Shown one piece after another: positions 19,701-22,396 of a DNA stretch of 22,396 nt (positions within the stretch are counted from its first letter, which is position 1; each line of letters opens with the position of its first letter). Source of the stretch: Saccoglossus kowalevskii (Eukaryota; Hemichordata; Enteropneusta; Harrimaniidae). Location: NCBI RefSeq assembly GCF_000003605.2, contig NW_003131853.1, forward strand, positions 429,038-451,433, given 5' to 3'. Below the pieces are notes generated by a model, which was not told the origin of the DNA, did not search any database, and saw only the letters and a list, made by a program, of their open reading frames with translations. The position numbers were made by a program, and so were the translations under genes.

Positions 19701-22388
19701 TGTCAACTTGTCATCTCACAAACATAGTGGACTATCAAACCATTCATGCATTCAGAGAGTCATACTGTACATCAAGACATTTGTTCTACCAGACTAGGTA
19801 AGTGCATACATTCAGTCAGATTTCTAGTGTACATGGAGACACATGTACTACAAGGCTAGGTAAGTGTATACATTCAGTCAGGGATTCCTAGTTTACATTG
19901 AAACACATGTACTACCAGGCTAGGTAAGTGCATACATTCAGTCAGAGATTCCTAGTGTACATTGAGACACATGTACTACCAGGCTTGGTAAGTGCATACA
20001 TTCAGACAGAGATTCCTAGTGTACATTGAGACACATGTACTACCAGGCTAGGTAAGTGTATACATTCAGTCAGAGATTCCTACCGTACATTGAGACACAT
20101 GTACTACCAGGCTAGGTAAGTGTACACACATACTCATTACACACATATTACCTCAGATGCGTTGCCTGGTGGTTTGTTCATCTTTTGGTAAAGCACATCG
20201 TACAAAATGGGTTAGAGCATGTTCCATCATTTTTAGAGTATTCATCCACTATGGTCATGCTCTGTTTACTTACTATGTCAATTTTATTTTATCATTCTCT
20301 GGTAATAAGACACCCCTATTACTAACAACTACTACGACATTACAAATGACATTTCCTATGTTGCAAGTGGGAGTTGCTCCCTTCTGAGGCTCTATCAATG
20401 CAAACATTGATACTTAATTTTACTCAGTCCCAGCAAGAAATGCAACACATTCCCAGTAAGCTGTGAGTGAGTTGTTAACAGTAGATGAATTAATTTTAGG
20501 TAGCAACTGGGGTAACAGTAAAAAATTGATCTGTGATTTAGATATTCACCAAAACTTACGAAACATGGTACTATAACAACCTATACATCGTCAGAAAGAT
20601 TTAAATATAAGCGAATATGATAGTGCATAGGCTATACCGATTTTGCTATTGTTCTTTTTGGACTGTTCCATTGAAAACAAAATTATCTTTTTAACACTTC
20701 CAGTTATACGAATGACATTTTTAACACTGTTGGCTGTACGATCATGTCTTGTTTTTTTATCTGCTTTAGTTTTCCAGCTACGACCAATTAACTAGACATG
20801 CTACCTTTAATCAATTGTTGGAATCATGTCTAGTTGTTGTCACTGAAAATGACACAGTTTCCATTGATCTTCATTGTCAACTAACATTAATCTAACAACA
20901 TGTAGATTTTGTATTAGTTACATGTAATTATAGTCCCACCTTTAAATATAAACCATACATTTTTTAGTCTAAAATGGCTATCAATTAGTCAAATTTTATT
21001 GAATCATAAAATAACACGACAGGCATACACAATGTATGTATACCACCATGACATAATTTTTCGAACAAAATCTATCAAAGCATATCTTAACATAACATAA
21101 ATTGACATGTTTATGCCAACTTTGAATAAAATCTATTTAAATTCTTTCCAGAATACGCACAAACATGGAATCCAAATTACAAGTTCTTGTTTTAGACTAC
21201 CGTCCGAAAGAGACAATATCATGTCGCCTACAGCATTACAAACATCCTGTGCAACTTAAAGTGTTAAACAATAGTTGGAATAGTCAAAAATGATCACAGA
21301 TCAAATCTTAACATGTTTTACCCCTATTGCTACCTTAATGTTAGGGAAGCCTTAATAAATTGTGCATTTTTCAATAATAAAATCAAACATAAAGTTTATT
21401 TATTTGTTTATTGAAATTGTGAATACAATATTTAAAATGCGCATACATACAGAAATACAGGATGATTCATTACCAAATTAAATATTTTCAATCTATGTAT
21501 GCCATGGCAGCTGTGACTCATAATTTAGTATCAATGCACTCACAGATGGCTTATTAATTAGACACAAATGTATACAGTATGGAATATACATGTATACAAA
21601 TTTTCAATCCTGATATTAACAGGTTTTCAATGTTTCAATCATCAGCATGCAGTTAACAATTTAAATTTATAGCATATACTACTCCGACAACCAATGCTTT
21701 ATAATTAGACACTGCAGAAGACAATCATAACTACATCTATGTTCCCTGGATACTAATCACACAACATAGCATTTAACACCACCACCCGACTGATTCTATT
21801 CTTTTCATACACAAAACGTAATTCTGCTTTTAAAGAGTATGGGATCACGTGCAAATTTTAATTGTATCTATTTTTCCATTCCAATATTATGGCTGAGTAT
21901 AATACATTAGTTTTGTATTTGCATCCTTCAAAACAAAAATCAAGAATAAATACTGTATTTGCTCTATTAGAAGTACATCTTCAATGGACGCGCATTTAAC
22001 CGCAAAATAGCATTGGCTGTGTACTAATTAACATAAATGCATGCATTATTAATAGAGCAAATACAGTACAAAACATTCGATATACAGATAGAAAACAAAT
22101 ATATGGAATATTGTTCCTTGAAACAATTCATTTTGTATGCAACTAACAAAAAACTTATGTAATATGCATATTTATGTAAAGCCACCAGTATATTTAAGGC
22201 CTAACCAAACACTGTCTTGCATACCTCGTTATCAGGACTCAGAGTAAAAACTGTGGAAATCCTTGTATCTTCTAAAACCTCATCTGCTGATTCTGAATAG
22301 TACAACCATGGCATAGATTCTGGCCTACAATCATTAAGAACAGCATTATCAGCAATAAGTATATTAAAGCCATTGTCTAACATGGTGC
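7624..22388 (-). CDS. TMEM67: TMEM67 (meckelin) orthologue, 21 exons, 5'-truncated by the window edge
   Basis: Meckelin is a multi-pass membrane protein of the ciliary transition zone (MKS module) with a Frizzled-like cysteine-rich N-terminus; human mutations cause Meckel and Joubert syndromes. The spliced exons give 723 residues ending in a TAG stop, against 995 in human, so roughly 270 N-terminal residues including the cysteine-rich region are outside the window. Visible hallmarks are LKFV (residues 58-61), LCPDT (84-88), WVLTRRFF (about 164-171), the family signature DIFFIDWERPKG (about 362-373), FVANEFNEIQ (399-408), YIHGRS, KDKLLLERIL and the C-terminal KTLVDDRFLI. Membrane segments are likely near 251-269, 289-316, 336-356, 413-431, 458-481 and 666-697. 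All 20 introns join in frame with GT-AG ends, and no stop or frameshift was found, so the gene looks intact. The assignment rests on many colinear blocks recalled from the vertebrate protein. Confidence 0.97.
7705..8405 (-). other. TMEM67 intron T-U
   Basis: GTAAGT...TTTCCCAG, 701 nt. It contains a 14-bp homopolymer (G on plus, C on transcript) at 7828-7841 and a short (AT)n run near 8299-8310. A 130-codon minus open frame (7887-8279) has no recognisable domain or codon signature and is treated as chance. Confidence 0.75.
8406..8548 (-). CDS. TMEM67: TMEM67 exon T, C-terminal membrane segment
   Basis: Acceptor TGTTTTTAG, donor GTAAGT. It completes an Asp codon then encodes 47 residues: DGHSFDGALFHGHESTLLVY followed by a strongly hydrophobic stretch ending LTYLMVV. 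It corresponds to EATLLIFDLLFF...ASFLTYL. Confidence 0.97.
8549..9215 (-). other. TMEM67 intron S-T
   Basis: GTAAGT...TTTTTAG, 667 nt, AT-rich; I see no element or RNA gene in it. Confidence 0.8.
9216..9318 (-). CDS. TMEM67: TMEM67 exon S
   Basis: Acceptor ATCTTACAG, donor GTAAGT. It encodes SLRDLDYIVKDKLLLERILD then MEFFDPVDKGFFFN, ending one base into an Asp codon. DYIVKDKLLLERILDMEF is almost identical to the vertebrate block. Confidence 0.97.
9905..10918 (+). mobile_element. Pearl/HINE-like non-autonomous element, copy 1
   Basis: The left module begins with hairpin CAGCC-TATC-GGCTG (9908-9921) followed by TAGCTCCGCTGT (9925-9936). Then come about six units of a roughly 157-bp tandem repeat, four full and two divergent at the ends. 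An ACG-rich microsatellite follows (about 10846-10866), then a right module ending in a long hairpin (10883-10913). The right end ACAGCGGAGCTA (10903-10914) is the exact inverse of the 12-bp left motif. Left module, core repeats, short microsatellite and 3' hairpin is the plan known from bivalve pearl elements and Helentron-associated HINEs, moved in trans by rolling-circle transposases. No coding capacity; exact ends are uncertain by a few bases. Confidence 0.75.
10003..10740 (+). repeat. 157-bp tandem core repeats of element copy 1
   Basis: The unit carries TTAGAGAATTGAAGATATCA, GTAGTACCTATATATGTAAT, TTTTTAACAAGAAGTCG and ATTCACCAAAA in order. The GTAGTACC landmark recurs near 10146, 10299, 10456 and 10616, a spacing of 153-160 bp. 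Confidence 0.9.
11049..11131 (-). CDS. TMEM67: TMEM67 exon R
   Basis: Acceptor TTGTTTTAG, donor GTAAGT. It encodes GRGSVDMERSLQAFQTMNKF then LSAFLDH, matching [20 protein letters not shown] of the vertebrate protein. Confidence 0.96.
11287..11317 (-). CDS. TMEM67: TMEM67 microexon Q (31 nt)
   Basis: Acceptor TTGTTCTCAG, donor GTAAGT. It encodes TAPQERGQRS plus one base of a Gly codon. It falls in the least conserved linker of the cytoplasmic region. The phases (0 in, 1 out) fit exons P and R exactly. The low conservation of these ten residues makes it a little less certain than its neighbours. Confidence 0.85.
11411..11521 (-). CDS. TMEM67: TMEM67 exon P
   Basis: Acceptor TATATCAG, donor GTAAGT, 37 codons in phase 0. 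It encodes DNLVGQRGLLPNSEQQTFEM and a charged, probably helical segment ending KIMQPL. QRGLVPN is the vertebrate counterpart. Confidence 0.95.
11522..12097 (-). other. TMEM67 intron O-P
   Basis: GTGAGG...TATCAG, 576 nt. An 11-nt C run on plus (12060-12070; G run on the transcript) lies just inside the donor. Otherwise AT-rich and without elements I recognise. Confidence 0.8.
12098..12214 (-). CDS. TMEM67: TMEM67 exon O
   Basis: Acceptor ATTCACCAG (weak pyrimidine tract), donor GTGAGG, 39 codons in phase 0. It encodes VSIFIHLNRCYGFYIHGRSP, then HGKADTNMKEM and an acidic/basic end. YIHGRS and ADTNM are family landmarks. The LSHKC-like position of vertebrates reads LNRC here. An 11-G run on the transcript strand starts about 28 nt downstream of the donor. 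Confidence 0.95.
12495..12575 (-). CDS. TMEM67: TMEM67 exon N
   Basis: Acceptor TCTCTTTCAG, donor GTATGT, 27 codons in phase 0. It encodes WVFFTFIYERFVEDYLKNFV then DLCSMGN, matching the [21 protein letters not shown] block. Confidence 0.97.
12773..12913 (-). CDS. TMEM67: TMEM67 exon M
   Basis: Acceptor AACTACAG, donor GTTAGT, 47 codons in phase 0. It encodes VIGFEDLAST, a tyrosine/acid-rich loop, then LRFAVSSIVYLTIALCQ, the start of a membrane helix continued in exon N. Confidence 0.96.
12914..13274 (-). other. TMEM67 intron L-M
   Basis: GTAAGT...CTACAG, 361 nt; nothing else seen in it. Confidence 0.8.
13275..13331 (-). CDS. TMEM67: TMEM67 exon L
   Basis: A short 19-codon exon: acceptor TTTTTTCAG, donor GTAAGT, phase 0. 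It encodes TTRKINVIFQLFMVILFLD, matching the TVRKINSLFQVLTVLFFLE block. Confidence 0.96.
13585..13767 (-). CDS. TMEM67: TMEM67 exon K, DIFFIDWERPKG signature
   Basis: Acceptor TTGTTTTCAG, donor GTAATT, 61 codons in phase 0; the longest exon in the window. It holds FFDLVHLIGSQCLV, the signature DIFFIDWERPKG, PVSAWRMFFVANE and FNEIQ, the most diagnostic stretch of meckelin. Confidence 0.98.
13834..13926. repeat. Polypurine tract, left part
   Basis: Nearly uninterrupted G/A on plus (C/T on the TMEM67 transcript) with few pyrimidines. It is cut by the left end of element copy 2 and resumes at about 14910. Confidence 0.85.
13929..14910 (+). mobile_element. Pearl/HINE-like non-autonomous element, copy 2 (compound)
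   Basis: Same left and right modules as copy 1: left hairpin CAGCC-TCTC-GGCTG (13932-13945) and right hairpin (14875-14905) after an ACG-rich microsatellite (about 14828-14856). It differs internally. A second complete left module begins at 14200 (CAGCC-TGTT-GGCTG), and an 18-bp piece of left module, TCGGCTGAGATAGCTCCG, appears at 14034-14051. It is therefore a nested or tandemly joined product rather than a simple copy. The last core unit lacks about 27 bp relative to copy 1. No coding capacity. Confidence 0.72.
14200..14240 (+). mobile_element. Internal second left-terminal module of element copy 2
   Basis: It matches the left ends at 9908 and 13932 (hairpin, then GAGATAGCTCCGCTGTTAGC). 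It joins the preceding core repeat after TTTTTAACAAG, where a normal unit would continue AAGTCG. Confidence 0.8.
14911..15047. repeat. Polypurine tract, right part
   Basis: About 137 bp of almost pure G/A on plus, ending some 15 bp from the exon J donor; on the transcript it is a long CU-rich stretch directly downstream of that donor. Confidence 0.85.
15063..15149 (-). CDS. TMEM67: TMEM67 exon J
   Basis: Acceptor CTTTTATAG, donor GTAAGC, 29 codons in phase 0. It encodes an acidic loop (PNSDEESS) leading into a membrane segment (FIAYISVAYVLK). The donor is followed within about 15 nt by a long CT-rich stretch on the transcript strand. Confidence 0.95.
15302..15400 (-). CDS. TMEM67: TMEM67 exon I, transmembrane segment
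   Basis: Acceptor CTTCTACAG, donor GTTAGT, 33 codons in phase 0. Almost the whole exon is hydrophobic; CGTLADVFFIVMFGCGLYWL corresponds to the [20 protein letters not shown] block of the vertebrate protein. Confidence 0.96.
15401..15822 (-). other. TMEM67 intron H-I
   Basis: GTAAGT...TCTACAG, 422 nt; AT-rich, nothing recognised. Confidence 0.8.
15823..15978 (-). CDS. TMEM67: TMEM67 exon H, first transmembrane helix
   Basis: Acceptor TTTTAACAG, donor GTAAGT, 52 codons, phase 0 at both ends. It encodes VSFEVEYSMD, then a hydrophobic helix (VSIAMGVLSVLAVIWAAV), then the basic segment WRRR that marks the cytoplasmic side, then MITIDII. Confidence 0.96.
15979..17458 (-). other. TMEM67 intron G-H
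   Basis: GTAAGT...TAACAG, 1,480 nt. It contains a MITE (16447-16609). A stretch at about 16840-17100 is richer in GC than its surroundings and could be an old repeat, but I cannot identify it. Confidence 0.75.
16447..16609. mobile_element. MITE, TA-flanked, imperfect 23-bp terminal inverted repeats
   Basis: The left end TACCATATTTACTCTATTAA (from 16447) and the reverse complement of the right end, TACCGAATTTGTTCTGTTAA (ending 16609), agree at 18 of 23 positions over the full repeat. Length is 163 bp with no coding capacity. TA at both ends fits a Tc1/mariner-type non-autonomous element; it is related to 21951-22068. Confidence 0.65.
17459..17564 (-). CDS. TMEM67: TMEM67 exon G
   Basis: Acceptor TATTTTAG. 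It encodes IEIQGQNGKIYTPLLRIRYT...SNALQG. I chose the donor GTAAGT after the GGT codon over the overlapping, weaker GTGTAA two bases earlier, because only it keeps phase 0 with exon H. Confidence 0.93.
17754..17874 (-). CDS. TMEM67: TMEM67 exon F
   Basis: Acceptor CTGTCTAG, donor GTAAGT. It encodes DDTSTWVLTRRFFMVDN...YASLFKF, with split codons at both ends (phase 1 in, phase 2 out). WVLTRRFF corresponds to WLLTRRIF in vertebrate meckelin. Confidence 0.96.
18137..18229 (-). CDS. TMEM67: TMEM67 exon E
   Basis: It starts after CACACATCAG with two bases of the split Tyr codon, then encodes 30 residues IEFEENGVKY...DSRVNS and ends in phase 1 at GTAAGA. The acceptor has no pyrimidine tract next to the AG, consistent with the U12-type intron before it. 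Confidence 0.92.
18230..18841 (-). other. Probable U12-type (minor spliceosome) intron D-E of TMEM67
   Basis: The donor reads GTATCCTTTAA, matching the U12 5' splice-site consensus RTATCCTTT. Near the 3' end is TCTTTAAC, close to the U12 branch consensus TCCTTAAC, with the branch A about 11 nt from the AG (ACCACACATCAG). There is no pyrimidine tract between branch point and AG, as expected for this class. The other 19 introns have ordinary U2-like GTAAGT-type donors. Apart from these signals the 612-nt intron is AT-rich with no element recognised. Confidence 0.85.
18842..18905 (-). CDS. TMEM67: TMEM67 exon D, ends at a U12-type donor
   Basis: Acceptor TTTTTAG. It encodes CSIPAQQFWDWPQYENYMYDM plus the first base of a split Tyr codon. 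The phase needed to join exon E (YDM-Y-IEFEENG, matching YDV-Y-LEY of vertebrates) places the donor at GTATCCTTTAA, a minor-spliceosome 5' splice-site sequence. Alternative donors a few bases away would break the frame. Confidence 0.9.
19016..19081 (-). CDS. TMEM67: TMEM67 exon C
   Basis: Acceptor TTTTCAG, donor GTAAGT, 22 codons, phase 0 at both ends. It encodes LCPDTKTNLDAAFLFGTTY plus SLS, one of the most conserved ectodomain blocks of the family. Confidence 0.97.
19273..19359 (-). CDS. TMEM67: TMEM67 exon B
   Basis: Acceptor TTTACAG, donor GTATTG, 29 codons, phase 0 at both ends. It encodes NTYLKFVVGK...ITGSTLQ, which lines up with the NTKLKFVAASY block of vertebrate meckelin. Confidence 0.95.
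19746..20125. repeat. 64-bp minisatellite, about six units
   Basis: The unit contains GTACTACCAGGCTAGGTAAG, TACATTCAGTCAGAGATTCC and TAGTGTACATTGAGACACAT. The GGTAAGTG landmark recurs near 19798, 19858, 19922, 19986, 20050 and 20112. The leftmost unit is the most diverged. Confidence 0.92.
21951..22068. mobile_element. 118-bp MITE with perfect 19-bp terminal inverted repeats
   Basis: TACTGTATTTGCTCTATTA at 21951-21969 is exactly inverted at 22050-22068. The outermost TA on each side fits a TA target duplication. The TATTTRCTCTATTA core is shared with the element at 16447-16609, so both belong to one family. Confidence 0.85.
22225..22388 (-). CDS. TMEM67: TMEM67 exon A (first exon in window)
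   Basis: Extracellular segment; the acceptor AG is at 22390-22389 and the donor GTATGC follows 22225. It opens with two bases of a split codon, then encodes 54 residues (TMLDNGF...SPDNE) and ends in phase 0. The block ESMPWLYY matches the PWLFY region of vertebrate meckelin. The acceptor lies at the window edge, so its pyrimidine tract is not visible and this boundary is less certain than the others. Confidence 0.88.
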
Positions 22389-22396
22389 CTGTCTAT

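Larger units (their letters stand above)
19360..22224 (-). other. TMEM67 intron A-B (longest)
   Basis: GTATGC...TTTACAG, 2,865 nt. It holds a six-unit 64-bp minisatellite, a MITE at 21951-22068, an 11-bp inverted repeat (20790-20800 with 20825-20835), and near 21385-21460 a TTTATTTATTTG stretch that might be a retroposon tail on the minus strand. No exon was found in it; the exon A to exon B junction is in frame and colinear with the vertebrate protein. Confidence 0.75.

Noticed and set aside
20157-20387. 76-codon plus-strand open frame with some hydrophobic segments
   Set aside because: It lies antisense in a TMEM67 intron, has no recognisable domain, no splice or promoter context, and such lengths are expected by chance.
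20790-20835. AACTAGACATG/CATGTCTAGTT inverted repeat as a microRNA hairpin or MITE
   Set aside because: The perfect stem is only 11 bp with a 24-nt loop and flanks pair poorly, too short for a pre-miRNA and without transposon-like ends.

Overview
The window is animal nuclear DNA. It is AT-rich, the genes are split into short exons with GT-AG introns, and there are minisatellites and small transposable elements. No bacterial operon, CRISPR array or functional tRNA is visible. The repeat content (a pearl/Helentron-like non-autonomous element with 157-bp internal repeats and a GAC-type microsatellite, plus MITEs) suggests a marine invertebrate such as a mollusc or hemichordate. I cannot name the species.

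Left part (1-about 4.9 kb, plus strand): the 3' end of a gene for a single-pass type I membrane protein. I assembled five exons (477-635, 1117-1308, 2482-2641, 3225-3294, 3668-3697). They give about 202 residues: an unrecognised extracellular portion, one transmembrane helix and a short cytoplasmic tail with an NPLY motif. The 5' end lies outside the window.

Middle (about 4.1-6.0 kb): intergenic DNA between two convergent genes. It holds a 31-bp minisatellite that seems to be split by a roughly 370-bp inverted-repeat element. It also holds a large 40-bp minisatellite of about 19 units whose units contain two short palindromes.

Right part (about 6.1-22.4 kb, minus strand): the C-terminal three quarters of the TMEM67 (meckelin) orthologue, a transition-zone protein of cilia. 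I resolved 21 exons encoding 723 residues through the stop codon, and every intron phase is consistent. The N-terminal cysteine-rich part lies beyond the right edge. One intron (18230-18841) has the hallmarks of a U12-type, minor-spliceosome intron.

Two TMEM67 introns carry related pearl/HINE-like elements (about 9905-10918 and 13929-14910). The second is internally rearranged and sits inside a GA-rich tract. Two related TA-flanked MITEs (16447-16609 and 21951-22068) and a six-unit 64-bp minisatellite (about 19746-20125) lie in other introns. Apart from the two truncated genes I see no further credible protein-coding gene.
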